64,000 nt of DNA from Cunninghamia lanceolata (GCA_027924645.1 BSBN01000140.1:8810501-8874500); one strand, 5' to 3'; shown: positions 13,712 through 25,260, counted from the stretch's first letter. The notes: generated by a model not told the origin, from the sequence alone. Translations and numbers: made by a program.

Positions 13712-13753
13712 GGATCTCGTTACAGACGGGATCCCATTTATTAAACGAGATCC
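13712..13753. repeat. Inverted repeat, 10-bp arms
   Basis: GGATCTCGTT (13712-13721) is the exact complement of AACGAGATCC (13744-13753), with a 22-bp spacer that contains another palindrome, GGGATCCC. It lies about 400 bp upstream of the start of the minus-strand transposase-like gene. It could be a regulatory hairpin or an element end, but no partner end was found. Confidence 0.6.
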
Positions 13754-13902
13754 CATAATTTAAAATTTGAATTTTAGGCTCATGTTTTGCTTTGTAACCC
13801 GGTTCAGGAAAAGCTTTGGGGACCCGAACCTAACCTCTGGACTTGGTTTGACCTACAACTTGAAGGCCCTGTCAATGTCACAACAAAATAGTGACTTTGG
13901 GC

Positions 13903-14620
13903 ATATGTCTGATGGCCTTTTTTGCAGAATTTTTTGACGAAATTAAAACCCATTATAGATGAGACAATGTAGATTCCAAATATGTAATTTTTTTTACAAT
14001 TGTATTATTTTTCTATTTTTCAATTAATTTCTGATGAAAAAGGTCCATAAACTTGAATTATCAGGGTTTTTTAGTATTTTAATAACTTTTTATTAAAATA
14101 TTTTTTGTAAAAAAGTTGTATGAAAATGTACTTTAGACAATTCTTTTCAATTTTAAAAAATGTTAAGTTTAGGTCATCTTATGCATGATGTACATGACAA
14201 TTTTTTAAAACACCAAATTTGGCCAATAAAAATTTAACAAAAAAAATATTCAATAAAAAATTACAAAATAATATAGAAAATGTGCTTCAGTGAGTTACAA
14301 ATCTTTTCCCAAAAGGATTTAAAAAAATATGATTATTTAGGTCAAAATATGGATGACGTACACGTGCATGGTATAGTTAAAAAAAACTAACTTTTAAACA
14401 GTGGTTTTTAGAAACGCCTATTGAAATCAATTTCTATCATTTGGGTATTAAAAAAATTACATATTTGGAAACTAGACTCTGAGTACTACATTTCATATTT
14501 ACTGACTTTTTTCAAGATTCCACCTTTAAGTGCTTCAATTTTTTGGGTCAAATATAACAAAATTTGAAAATCAAGGAAAACACTTCCACTTTTTGGCCAA
14601 AAAGTGGACTCAACTTCTTG
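13903..14620 (+). repeat. Dispersed repeat, copy 1
   Basis: About 720 bp that align by eye along their length with 27,762-28,436 in the same orientation. Shared landmarks include CAAATATGTAATTTTTTT near the left, AGACTCYRAGTACTACATTTCATATTT near the right, and a hairpin at the right end. In this copy the hairpin is a perfect 22-bp palindrome (14586-14607, arms CCACTTTTTGG). No coding capacity. The type of repeat is unknown. Confidence 0.75.
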
Positions 14621-17107
14621 CACACACCCTCATATTTTGGTGGTGGGCTTTCTCCCATAAGTATTTCCCATGTAAATAGTGATGACTCATGTAATCTTGT
14701 GTTTGCATACTATTCCATGTACTTCTATCAATGTTGGATAGATTGGTTAGTACTATTTAATTTTTTTTTCACATAAACTTAAGTTTATTTATCATAGTTA
14801 TTAGTCATCTATAATAGGGGTCCTTAATCCCCAACATCTCATACACTCAATATATAAAGCAAAGGGAAACACATTAAACTAACTTCGCCACAAAAACCAT
14901 GGTCTGCAAGCAAAAACTTGTGCCCTACTATGCATTAAACAATGTACCCAAGATAGAAACCAACTAATGGTAGCATCTTTGCCTCCATAACTCCCAATTG
15001 GCACCACTCCCAAGACTAGCACTCCATGATAATGATGTCAAATACCATGGGTCCCACCAATTATGAAAAGCTACTCCACTCCTAATGTAACTCCTAAGCG
15101 CTACATGTGAGAGATGATCATATCATTGATGGCAATGATTGTGTAGCTCCCACTATTGACCTTTTTGCATAAACTCTTTATCCAATATCATTATAGCAGT
15201 ATACCAAGTATCCCAGAGAATATAATTAAATAATATTTTCTTTCAACACCTCATGGGCATCCAAGTACCTATTCCAAGAATGTTGGAGATACATACAAAC
15301 ATATTGATTGCAAGTGAATAGAACACTAATCCTAACAAGCTATGTAGTAGTTTTTAGCATCAAAACTATGTCTCTTATTGATGCATTATTCTCCTTGTAT
15401 GAATCCATGTGCTTGATTGAATAAGTGTTTCCTAGTTATGATACTCTATTTGAAAATACTAGATGGTATGTTGTTATTATTATGTGTATATTACATTCTA
15501 TGAGAAATTCAAGGAACCTAAGCAAGGTCTTCAAGTCGAGAGACCTATGAAGTATAATTTAGTTAAGTGGTTGGTTGTTTTAATATTAGATGAAAAGAGT
15601 CCTAGAAATGAAAGGTCTAGATTGTCATTATCTTATGCCTACTTGATTGAATTGCTATGTATAATACGATTAAGTGGTTACATAGTCGGATTTAGGACCT
15701 AAGACAAAGGAGTACCTTGTGCATGCCTCTTAGTTCATGTGCACAAAAAAGGTCCAAACTTGATCCCCATGTAGAGGCATTATTCAATTAGATTACTAGA
15801 GATTGTATATGTTGCACATGCTAGTGTCTATTGGAATTAGACATAGTTCAATTTTCAAATAGTTGAACCTAGTTATTTCCCTACAAAACTAGATAGTCAA
15901 TTAATACTGGCTTAGCTCTAAAGACTAGTGGATTATTCTCAAGTGCCTTTAGTTAGCCAATCCAAGGGAATTGTTTTTTCCTTATATGAATTTCTTTTAG
16001 TTCCCCATATTTCAAAGCTATAATTAACTGGTAGGAGATGACTTAAATCAAGTCCAACTTACTTCAAAGCCCCTTTTCCATTAAAACTTGTCTTCTATGG
16101 TTTCAAGGAAAACTAGATCCAAAATATGTTTCAATTCAATTTAATCAAAAGCTAAATTTGTGCATTGTAGTCATGGAATTGTCAGATTCAATTGGGTTTA
16201 GCCATATGTTGAATTTGGAGTGATGTGATGTGAAGATTGGCCCTAGTCATTGCCACAGAGATTCCTTAGGTCTGTGTAGGACCATCTTACATAGAAAGTA
16301 GTTCTAGATGGAAGGCCACTTGTACTCTAAAGTAGTTTAGTTGTTGAGTCAAGTTCAATTAGGAAAAGAACTAGAGCCAAAGCCAAAATCCTAGTTAATT
16401 AGATTGGAAAAGATTTTTCATATGAAATTTCTCTTAAATATTTTACCCCAGATAATTAACAAAAATTGGTGCAAAAGAAAGTGGTGTTGAAACCATTATT
16501 AAACTTTAGTAAAACCCTTTTTGGATTCAAACCTCTAAGCCTCCAAAACCAAGTTAGCTAAATTTTGATTTTAAATGGTTAAAAATCAATTAAATTCCAA
16601 AGAGGTTTTATAGTGAGATGTTGCCATGTGTCCTCCCAGCCTATGAGAGACCATTCAACACCTTTCAATCATAACAATCCATTCTACGGAAATTAACTTT
16701 ATTCCCATGGGCCATGGATGTCAATTCTCAAATAAAACCTAAAAGATAGGATTTCAGGTCCACATGGTATGCTAGAATGATAAAAGTTAAAACCAAAACT
16801 TGAGAGACTCTTTTTCTAGATTTTGGAGGTACTTTTAAGCATTGGGAGACCTTTTCTCTGAAAACCCAAAACTGACCAGCATTATGAAATGTCCTATGGA
16901 AATCTTGGAGTCCATATGTTTTATTGCGGATCAGGTATGATGAAACATCACGTGTCAAGTGGGGCTTGGGAAATCTTAATAGAGTTTCCAATTCGCAACC
17001 ATTATTATTTTGGTTGAAGAGTATTCACTAAGAACAAATTAGAAGTACCATATGAAGATTCTACCAACACTGATTTTTCCCCTATTCATCCATTTCATTT
17101 GGAAACA
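14621..17107. other. No gene recognised
   Basis: AT-rich sequence with only short open frames that carry no motifs (for example 15463-15702 on plus and 16728-16991 on minus). The last few hundred bases precede the LRR receptor-kinase pseudogene and may include its former promoter, but I cannot point to a TATA box with confidence. Confidence 0.4.
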
Positions 17108-17246
17108 TGATTTCTATGCTTTTTACTTGTGTGATCTTTCTACGCTTGCTTTTCTCCTCCTCTTCATCCATAAATCTCACTCCTGATGATCCGAAACCCT
17201 TTTTGGATTTCAAACCTCTCATGAAATTTGCATGGTACCAAAAATC

Positions 17247-17449
17247 TATTAAGAAATTAAGGTTTACATGTTAGTTGTTAGGTTAGTTGGGTGGGAAGTT
17301 ATTCCCATAAGGAAAGAATAATGGCTTTATAAAATCAATTGTATGAAATGTAAAATGAAACGAATGATTATAATAAAATTCCTCTTTGTATTTTGTTATT
17401 ATTTACAATGTAAATCTTTAATATTGCTCTTCAATTTTACTGCTCTACA
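17247..17449 (+). repeat. 5' LTR of the gag-only element
   Basis: 203 bp, ending CTCTACA and nearly identical to 19338-19540. The left end reads TATTAAG here and TCTTAGG in the other copy; an ancestral TG start is likely but not visible. The target duplication fixes the boundary. Confidence 0.88.
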
Positions 17450-17450
17450 T

Positions 17451-17463
17451 TGATATCAGAGCA
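17451..17463 (+). other. Primer-binding site, initiator tRNA-Met
   Basis: TGATATCAGAGCA differs by one base (G to A) from the standard plant TGGTATCAGAGCA, which is complementary to the 3' end of initiator tRNA-Met. It lies one base after the 5' LTR. Confidence 0.88.
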
Positions 17464-18042
17464 ACTAGAGCAACTAGAGCAACTAAAATTTGTGCATGTG
17501 CGTGAGAGGCTTGTGAAGAACTTCTTGTGTGTAGAGGAGAGCCGATGGAGTGCGAGGAAGTGCAGAAATGATCATCGATCAAAAGAAATGTTCATTAATT
17601 AAAGCATAAAGAAAGGCAGCACTGCAGAAGTCATTTAACTTCCAGCGTGGGAAGCAGTTGGGCCGCTCCAAAGGTTTCTCACTCAAGACGTGGATGTCAG
17701 GTTATTTCTTCATCTGAATACCTATCAACATAGCCATATATTGAAGGAGCCTCAAGACAGATTTGAATCAAAAGAAGCCATCCTCATTCTAAGGCATGTG
17801 ATGTTGTGAGTTTGACGCCACTGCAGTTTTGATTTCCTGTGGCGTTTGAAAAGAAATGTGGAAGCATAGACAAGGTTGCACTAGAAAATAAAACTGACAG
17901 AACATAAATCTTTTGTCTGGTTAAAGATACATTAATGCAAGGTATGTGTTGGTCTCTCTGTTGATCTATCACAGAAAAATTGATATCAGTTTCTGTTAAA
18001 TAAAAACAATGGAGTGATAAGTGATTAGATTGATTTTATTTA

Positions 18043-18872
18043 AATGGAGAAATTATATATTATTTCGAAGTTTGAGGGTTATGAATTTTATATATGGCAC
18101 CTGTCAAAGTGCAATTAGTTTTAATAGAAAAAGATATGTGGAATATTGTCAATGGAAGTATTAAAAAACCACAAGATGCAGATGAAGCATTAAAATGGGT
18201 AGTAAAAGATCGTAAAGCTACAATAGTGATTGGTGTTGGGTTATCTGAAGCATATTTGCATCATATTGATCTAACAAAAACCTCAAACCAAATATGGCTC
18301 GCCTTAATTCTTTATTTGCTTCACAAGCTTCAAGTGTTAAAATGGGAATAAAACAAAAACTTTTTGGTTTGAAATTGAAAGAGGGTGATAGTATTGTTCA
18401 ACATATTAGTACATGTTGCTCTCTTCTTAATCAACTTGCTGGTATAAAATGTACAGTTGATGATGATGATGGCAAAGCTATCTTATTGAATAGTAAGCCT
18501 TCAAGTTTTGACATTATTGTGTTTACTTTAAACAAATTGAATCCGAGACCAAACTTAGAAAATTTGATAGCTTACTTAATTGATGAAGAGAAAAGAGTCA
18601 CTAAAACTCACTCAAATACTGAGGAAACTGCTTTGTTTGTCAAAAGGAAGACTAATGTTTCAATAGGAAAGAATAGTTTCAAATGCTTCTATTGTAATAA
18701 AAAAGGACACATTCTAATGAATTGCATTCAACGTGCTAGAGATCTTATTGATGGCAAGTTAAAAACAAATAATGCTTTAATTGTTAATGAAATTGAGGGA
18801 GAAAGATGTAATCTTGCAATATATGATCAAGAATCTCCTCACAATGATAGTGAAGATGAATATCTTCTCTAA
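18043..18872 (+). pseudogene. Copia-type Gag with CCHC zinc knuckle, frameshifted
   Basis: Translation starts at the ATG at 18043 (KFEGYEFYIWHL, the usual N-terminal signature of copia Gag). A frameshift near 18,100 leads into the frame at 18094-18351, and another near 18,300 into 18294-18872. The latter carries the Gag core (LKEGDSIVQHI) and a zinc knuckle CFYCNKKGHILMNC, fitting CX2CX4HX4C. Gag packages element RNA and forms virus-like particles in the cytoplasm. It ends in an acidic tail (EDEYLL) with a normal stop, which suggests the ancestral product was Gag alone. Two frameshifts make this copy inactive. Confidence 0.85.
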
Positions 18873-19129
18873 GAATTAAGCAGGTATAATCGGAGGATGG
18901 AGGCACTGGAGGTAGGAGGATCTTCATCATCTCGAGCTAGCTTCTCACTGAGAGATGATGCCTTGCATGCGAAACATCTGTTTCATCTCTAGTCCCTTCA
19001 AGAGCAAGAGTGAGCATGCAATGATTTGTTGGTTTGTGGATAGTTGAATCCACAAACTGGCTATAGATAGTTGAGTGTTGGTTGGTGATTTTTCTGTGAA
19101 TAATGGAGTGTGATTCATAGGTAAGTGTT

Positions 19130-19290
19130 GGATAATCAAAACATTTGCCCAAACATGAGGAGTTTGGGTTGATGCTGATGCAAAGTTGGACATTTGCCTA
19201 GACAAAGGAGTTTGGTTTGATGCTAATGTAGAGTTGGTTAATCAGGACATTTACATAGACAAGAGAAGTTTAGGTTGATGCTGATACAAT
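19130..19290 (+). repeat. Short tandem repeat before the 3' LTR
   Basis: About three imperfect units of 50-55 bp built around GTTGATGCTGATGCAAAGTTGGACATTTGC with GACAAAGGAGTTT, lying between gag and the 3' LTR of the gag-only element. Confidence 0.65.
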
Positions 19291-19337
19291 ATTTCTTTTG
19301 TTTTTCCTTTTTTTGTAATGTAAATCTTAAGGGTGGT

Positions 19338-19540
19338 TCTTAGGAAATTAAGGTTTACATGTTAGTTGTTAGGTTAGTTGAGTGGGAAGTTATTCCCGTA
19401 ATGGGAGAACAATGGCTTTATAAAGCCAATTGTATGGAATGTAAAATGACATGAATGATTATAATAAAATTCCTCTTTGTTTTTCTTATTATTTACAATG
19501 TAAATCTTTAATATTGCTCTTCAGTTTTCACTGCTCTACA
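19338..19540 (+). repeat. 3' LTR of the gag-only element
   Basis: 203 bp, the same length as the 5' LTR, preceded by the purine-rich AAGGGTGG and followed directly by the AAATC target duplication. Confidence 0.88.
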
Positions 19541-21852
19541 AAATCCCCTGCAAAACTGGACTCCAAATATCATTTTATGCAAGTGGACTGGCATTACATG
19601 CAAACATGGTACCAACAGAGTTGTTGCAATTTCCTTACCAGATATGAGTTTAGAAGGACCCATTTCTCCTCTGCTAGGCAACCTTTCTATGCTTCACTCA
19701 ATTGATCTTTCTAAGAACTCTCTGACTGGTCATATCCCCCGAGTTAGGAAACCTTTCTCGTTTAAGGGGGCATAACTTGTGTACAAATAGGTTGGAAGGC
19801 AACATACCACCTACTCTTGGCAATTGTTTGAATTTACTTAATTTGTCTCTCTCATATAATAATTTGAGTGGAAGCATCCCTGCAGAGGTACGATTCCTAG
19901 CGCATTTACTGTATCTTTGCCTTGGAGTTAACCAGTTATCAGGTTTCATTCCACCCTCTTTAGGAAATCTCTCATCACTGGTTCAATTGGAGTTGTCATG
20001 GAACAGTATACATGGCATTATTCCTTTGGAATTAGGTATGTTAACTCATCTTATATTCTTAAGCGGCTCTATCTGTTTGAAAATGAATTATCAGACAGCA
20101 TTCCCACTTCTTAGTTAGACATCTCTACTTCGACTTATTTGACTATTGGAATGAACCACCTTAGTGGCCAAATTCCGAAGGAATTGGATTCGCTCACACA
20201 AATGCAAACTTTTCACCTTGGGGGAAATCAAATTATCTGGACAAGTACCTTCTTGGCTATCCAACTGCACATCTCTCCAAAGAATAGGTTTATTTCAGAA
20301 CCAGCTGACAGGACACATTCCATGGGAGTTGGGTGCCAATCTCAACAACTTGAGTATCCTAAATTTATGGAAGAATCAGCTCAGCGGAGTTATACCAAAT
20401 TCCATTGGAAATTGCTCCAAACTCACAGACCTATTTCTGTTATGTAACATGCTAATGGAATTGTGCCAAATGAGCTTGGCAAGCTGCCTCTACTGAAAAA
20501 ACTGGCCTCAAACCATAACCTTCTTGTCAGTGGCAGCAGAACCACCTTGACCTTTCTTACTGCTCTCAGCAATTGCACCTTCCTAAGTTCCTGGAGATAA
20601 TAACATTAGCAGGGAACAAATTGACAGGTTTTTAACCCCATGACATTGGACTACTTTCCACCACTTCGTCTTACTTAGTCGAAAAATAGGATAGCAAGAG
20701 GCAAACCTTCCGAGATTGGCAATCCCGCCAATATAACGTTTCTAGATTTACATGAAAACTTCTTGAACGGCAGCATTCCATCACTAAGAAGACTCGGAAT
20801 TTTGGAAAGATTGTACTTGCAAGTTGCAAAACAACAGTTTAGAAGGAAACGTTCCTGTTGATTTTGGTGACTCGGTGAGTTAAAACAGCTCGGTCTCTTG
20901 GATATTAGCAAGAACCATCTTTCTGGAAGAATTCCAGTTTCTTTTTGTCCCCTGCATCAACTAAGAAGGTTTTCTGTTCATCACAATCACTTATCAGGAA
21001 TTGTACCTACCAATTTAGGGTATTGCGAGAATTTGGAACTTCCTGACTTGTCTCATAATAGATTAAAGGGGATGAAAACCACACAAGGATTCCAGCTTTC
21101 TAACCTGCAATTCTATCTGAATTTGTCACAGAATCTTTTCGAAGGTCCGTTGCCCATAGGGCTCGGTAAATTAGTAATGGCAGAAGCTATAGATATCTCT
21201 TGTAACCAGTTAAGGAAGCTGCTCTGTACGAGGATCACTAAATTTATCTGGGAGTGTATTACAAGGTTCCATTCCATATTTACTTGGAAATTTGCAAAAT
21301 CTGAAGGAGATAGATCTCTCTTCAAACTCCTTGTCAGTTACAGGAGAATTCCCAATACAAGTTTCGGGCAATGTCAATATAACTGTGTCCCTAGATGGAA
21401 ATCGAGACCTCTGCAGACCACAGGCATTCTTATTACCTGCATATTCCTCCCAGAAAAATAGGTCTTCAATTGTGAAAAAAATGTTAGTACCAATTCTTTG
21501 TGTGTGTGCTGTTATCCTATTGGGTCTACTAGTGGGATTCTGGTGGAGAGATGATTTGTGTGTTGAAAAGTTTGATTTCTCACAACAAAAATTTGAGCAT
21601 GAAAAGATCTATCATCAAGAACTTGTCGAGGCAACTATTGGATTTGATGAGGCCAACTTGCTTGGGAGAGGTGATTTTGGATCAGTGTATAAGGGAATTT
21701 TGGGAGATGGCACATTTGTTGCTGTGGAGGTGGCATTTCCAAATAGACTGGTGCAGGTGGTCGATAGCAGTCTACAGAGAGAGGTAGAGAGTTGGTTGGG
21801 GTTGAAACACTGGAAAAAAATCATTTATACAAATGCCTGCTTTCTCTCGTAG

Positions 21853-22652
21853 TTGTTGGTTTGCTTTGTTCAAGATTTTCACTCGAAGATCGATTCCTCT
21901 AGATGGATTCCTCCCTTTCTAGATCCGAGGGAATCAAAGATTATTGTTCGCATGTGCTTAGAGCTCTGGAGGATTTTAGAGTGGCAGAAGTTTTAAGCTA
22001 TGATAGTCTTTTGAAGTTTTTAATTATAGGGTGTAAGGCATATAAATTATTAGGGAACTAGTCTTAGGAAGACAATCTTTCGTCTTCATTTTCAATTTTA
22101 TCCCTGCAGTACAAAACACATTCCACACGGCATTGTCATCTTGCTGATCAATACCTTGAAAACAATAAGAGAGAATAACGTGTAACCAATTTGTACAAAA
22201 TTGCTAAGGTTTCCTTGTTTCTTTTCTCTTTTACATCTACAAGTCCAAATACTTACCTGGAGCATTCTTTAGGTTCAAATAATTTGCTCCATAAACAATT
22301 TCTTGGTTAATTAAAGATTTCAAATTTTCACAATTTAACATAATATCATGTATCAGGTATACTCTTTTTTAACTTTCTGAAATCAACAGAAATTATAGAA
22401 TATTTAGGCTTGAAATGAACTTGGTCACTGTAAATGTAAATGGAAGATGTTATTACCCAAGATGAAAAAGAAAGAATGTATAATACAATTCATGAACAGA
22501 ACCGGGTAATAGCAAGAAGCTATATATAATACAATCTGTCTTGAAATTGAAGACCATTTTTTCTATTTCAGACATCTAAATAAGAAATCACAAGAAACAT
22601 CAGTAAGATCATGCATAATAACAACTACTGCAGCCACCAAACAAAAGATATA
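21853..22652. other. No gene seen between the kinase pseudogene and the F-box gene
   Basis: No coding sequence recognised. The right part probably holds the 3' untranslated region of the minus-strand F-box gene. No kinase sequence continues here, so the receptor pseudogene is truly truncated and not just frameshifted. Confidence 0.5.
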
Positions 22653-23810
22653 TTATGGCCACCAAACATTATTGATTTCGAATGCACGAACTGATGTTGG
22701 GCATGTTTGTGTAAACATGGTCAGCTGTCTTCCCTCTATGCGCTGCATCGTTCTTCCCTCCCCATCAAATACAACCAACTTATTCCTAGGTAGGTGTACC
22801 AAAATCCACCCACTACTGTTAATCACTACTTGTGTACATCTTTGGCTGCTAATATCATTCACAGCCCCACCACACCCAACTTCTCCACATAGCTTCCTTC
22901 GCAATGCATCTAGCTCTAACCACCTCTGTCTTTTTTCCTCTTCATCCCTATTATCTTCATCCAATTCCCATAAACAAAGACCCTTAGTGTACACCAAAAC
23001 CACCTTCCCATCATACCCACTTAACCGCCAGTAATATAAATGATCAGAATAAGGCCCATAAGGTCTTTGTGGATGCCTGATAACATCCCAATGCCTCTCT
23101 TTCACATCTAATACTGCAACATCAAACCTGCACCTGCTCAGCCCAAGATAGGTCGAATTAATCCAATAAAACCTCCCTCTTGAGTACACCCCTTCCCCCA
23201 ATGGGTACACTGTTTTGGGTGTATTTATCTGCAATTTGGTCCAGGAATTGATCTCTGAATCATAAATCTCCACCACCATATTGTTTTCCTCTGCCATAAC
23301 TGCAGTTCTTCCAATGACTAAGATGCAGAGCCTCGTGGACACGTTGAAGGCCAATCCAACAAAATCATATCGCCTGAGTTGAATAGGAGGAGGAAGTTCT
23401 TTCCATGTCTTGGTAACAGGATTGCAAATGTAAAATGAAGTGGGTGCACCGTCTTTAGAGCAACAGAGGATACTCTTGCAGGCTGTGACAACATTTATGG
23501 AGTCAGGTGCCAAAAACTCTAAGGAGAGTCTATACATATGGGAATTGGGCAGCGATTGAAGTAGATATAAATTGTTATTGAGAGACTTGACCCAGTGAGA
23601 GGGATGAAGGCGGCCAATGAGAAAAGCAGGGGTAGAACAGGGATGAACAAATGGCGTTATCCGCTGGAAGGCCAGTGATGGTGAGAGAAGATACTTCCAT
23701 TGTTTACAAACAGCCCTGAACCTCCCAATCGTCAAAGTGGGCAATTTAGCTAAAACAAGGACTAATAATTCTTGCGGTAGCCAACTCCATATCTCGGAAT
23801 TCATCTCCAT
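22653..23810 (-). CDS. F-box/kelch-like protein, 385 aa
   Basis: An uninterrupted, intronless frame from the ATG at 23810 to a TAA at 22653. Residues 7-50 form an F-box (WSWLPQELLVLVLAKLP, then RFRAVCKQWKYLL), which binds SKP1 in SCF ubiquitin ligases. The rest resembles plant F-box-associated/kelch repeats that recruit the substrate: YICNPVTKTWKELPPP near residue 128, then VEIYDSEINSWTKL and VYSRGRFYWI. A Glu/Asp/Arg-rich loop (WELDEDNRDEEEKRQRW) lies near residue 275. Length and layout fit the family. Its substrate cannot be told from sequence. A second Met lies two codons downstream, so the exact start is uncertain by two residues. It contrasts with everything around it in having no stops or frameshifts, so it is probably functional. 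Confidence 0.92.
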   Translation of the reverse strand: MEMNSEIWSWLPQELLVLVLAKLPTLTIGRFRAVCKQWKYLLSPSLAFQRITPFVHPCSTPAFLIGRLHPSHWVKSLNNNLYLLQSLPNSHMYRLSLEFLAPDSINVVTACKSILCCSKDGAPTSFYICNPVTKTWKELPPPIQLRRYDFVGLAFNVSTRLCILVIGRTAVMAEENNMVVEIYDSEINSWTKLQINTPKTVYPLGEGVYSRGRFYWINSTYLGLSRCRFDVAVLDVKERHWDVIRHPQRPYGPYSDHLYYWRLSGYDGKVVLVYTKGLCLWELDEDNRDEEEKRQRWLELDALRRKLCGEVGCGGAVNDISSQRCTQVVINSSGWILVHLPRNKLVVFDGEGRTMQRIEGRQLTMFTQTCPTSVRAFEINNVWWP

Positions 23811-24439
23811 CTCAAGTTATTTTTGCTTTCGAAATATAAAACCATTCTAGGTATTTCCATGTGTGATAAGAATCAATGGAATGGTTGGTGGGATATCAGT
23901 GTTTCAGTATTGCCATATTACCTTGCAAGCTTCAAATGTGGTGCATACGAACTACTAAAATGATTAAAGAATGGCGTGGAAGAAAACTCCAAATAAACGG
24001 ACAAGTTACATGGAAAACTGGAAGCGGCAACAGAGACAAGTTATCAAAATTTACTTGGGACGTGTGGACGAACAGCAGGAGACGGGGATGGGGGCTTTCA
24101 ATTCTGTCTTCATTATGTCAACTAATTTAACATGTCTTTATGCCGGGTGAAACCTAAAAAAATTCCTGTTTAAAGTTTTTCACATCAGTCGGATTTAAAA
24201 GCACTCAGCACTCTACTCATTTTTATGGACTTTATGCTTACTAAGAAATAGAACAAGGCTCAGTCCTCTCCTTTTTTTTTTTTTTTTTCTTCATGTGTCT
24301 ATGTCATACTTTAGCTTTCTCGAGGAACTTTCTAGCATTTGCTTATATTTATTGCGGTGCAGTTTATGTCGCTAAGCTTGCGGGCAACTCTCGTCCATTT
24401 TATATGGCCTCAACTTTTCATTCCTTCATAGTTGCTACC
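23811..24439. other. F-box gene upstream region and unassigned DNA
   Basis: Upstream of the minus-strand F-box gene. A weak TATA-like word (TTTATATT on the minus strand, about 23,835) is too close to the ATG to be convincing. A T-run of about 20 bases lies near 24,270. The plus frame at 23876-24130 has no motif. Confidence 0.4.
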
Positions 24440-25260
24440 GATGTTGGAGTTGAAAGTTTGACGATGACTTCCAATGGCTCCCTTGCTCAAAAGCCTTCGA
24501 AAATTTGTTCCCAAGGTGTTCCACGAGGTACATCCCCTGAAATAGCACTAGATGTTGTTCCTCCCATTCCTAAATTTGACAATGCTTGCAAATGGCTAGA
24601 AAATTTTACATTAATTGGTAATTTTGTGGGTAGAGTTCCGCTTGAAAGCATGCTTAGAGACTGAGTAGGTAGGGCTTGGATCCCACATGGGATCTGCCTT
24701 GACGCCATGCAAAACTTCACCAAAGGGTTTTTTCTTTTCCGTTTTGTTGAGGCCAACCTTGTTGAGGTGTCCTCAGCCAAGGCCCTTGGCTAGTCTGCTC
24801 CTCCTTACTTGTTTTCAAACCCTGGACTCAGGACTTTGTCATCTTTAATGAAAAGTCTTTTCAAGTCCTCGCCTGGGTTGAATTTCCTAGTCTACCCTTG
24901 CCTTGCTGAAATTTTCTAAGCAACATAGCCTCTACATTAGGTTATGTGGTTTGTATAAAACTCGCGAAATTCTATTCGGCTCATCCTCAGTTGTGGGTCT
25001 GTGTGGAGGTGGACCTCTGCAAAGATCTCAAAGATTTGGTGGATACTAGGTTGGCCAAACCCGCTATACTCAACATGTCCAATTTATTAATCTTCCAAAC
25101 ACTTGTTATCGGTGCCATTCATCCAAGCACAAGATTCAAGAATGCCCTTTGGCATCTCCCTGATTCAAACCCTCTACTCAGCCCCCGTTGGGGCTGCCAC
25201 CTCCTGCAAAAGAAGAAGCTCGATCTTGTAAACACTAAACAGATGCATGGGCCTATATGG
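24440..25260 (+). pseudogene. LINE ORF1-like remnant (DUF4283/zinc-knuckle type)
   Basis: Fragments across several frames match the layout of plant L1 ORF1 proteins. FDNACKWLENFTLIGNFVG (about 24,577-24,635) leads to a stretch like the DUF4283 domain (IPHGICLDAMQNFTKGFFLF, about 24,680-24,740). VCVEVDLCKDLKD (about 25,000) is followed by a zinc knuckle CYRCHSSKHKIQEC, fitting CX2CX4HX4C, near 25,105-25,150. Several stops and at least two frameshifts are present. ORF1 proteins bind element RNA. No endonuclease or reverse transcriptase follows, so this is a truncated piece. The call rests on motif order only. Confidence 0.6.

Larger units (their letters stand above)
17247..19540 (+). mobile_element. 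Complete gag-only LTR retrotransposon (copia-type, TR-GAG-like)
   Basis: Two 203-bp direct repeats (17247-17449 and 19338-19540) bound a 2,294-bp element. AAATC flanks it on both sides (17242-17246 and 19541-19545), a clean 5-bp target duplication. A primer-binding site for initiator tRNA-Met follows the 5' LTR, and a purine tract (AAGGGTGG) precedes the 3' LTR. The only protein is a broken copia-type Gag; there is no protease, integrase or reverse transcriptase. Such elements are known as TR-GAG and need enzymes from a full-length relative. It sits in the signal-peptide/LRR N-cap region of the receptor-kinase pseudogene. Confidence 0.92.
17108..21852 (+). pseudogene. LRR receptor-like kinase pseudogene, split by a retroelement
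   Basis: The family comprises plasma-membrane receptors with an outer leucine-rich-repeat domain and an inner kinase; this one resembles subgroup XII (FLS2/EFR/Xa21 type). The ATG at 17108 opens a hydrophobic signal peptide. After the inserted element (17247-19540) the LRR N-cap continues (CKWTGITC, about 19,595), then many repeats of the LxxNxLSGxIP type to about 21,300. A membrane helix lies at 21,481-21,546. The kinase then starts with a glycine loop [11 protein letters not shown] (21,664-21,696). The usual VAVK lysine is Glu (GAG at 21,727). The frame ends at 21,852, about 90 residues into the kinase, with no catalytic loop. Numerous frameshifts and stops break the LRR part. It cannot make a working receptor. 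Confidence 0.88.

Noticed and set aside
14586..14607. Helitron 3' end at the perfect palindrome
   Set aside because: No CTRR follows the hairpin, and no 5' TC end or Rep/helicase sequence was found.
23834..23841. TATA box for the F-box gene
   Set aside because: It lies only about 25 bases before the ATG, leaving no room for a transcript start and leader.
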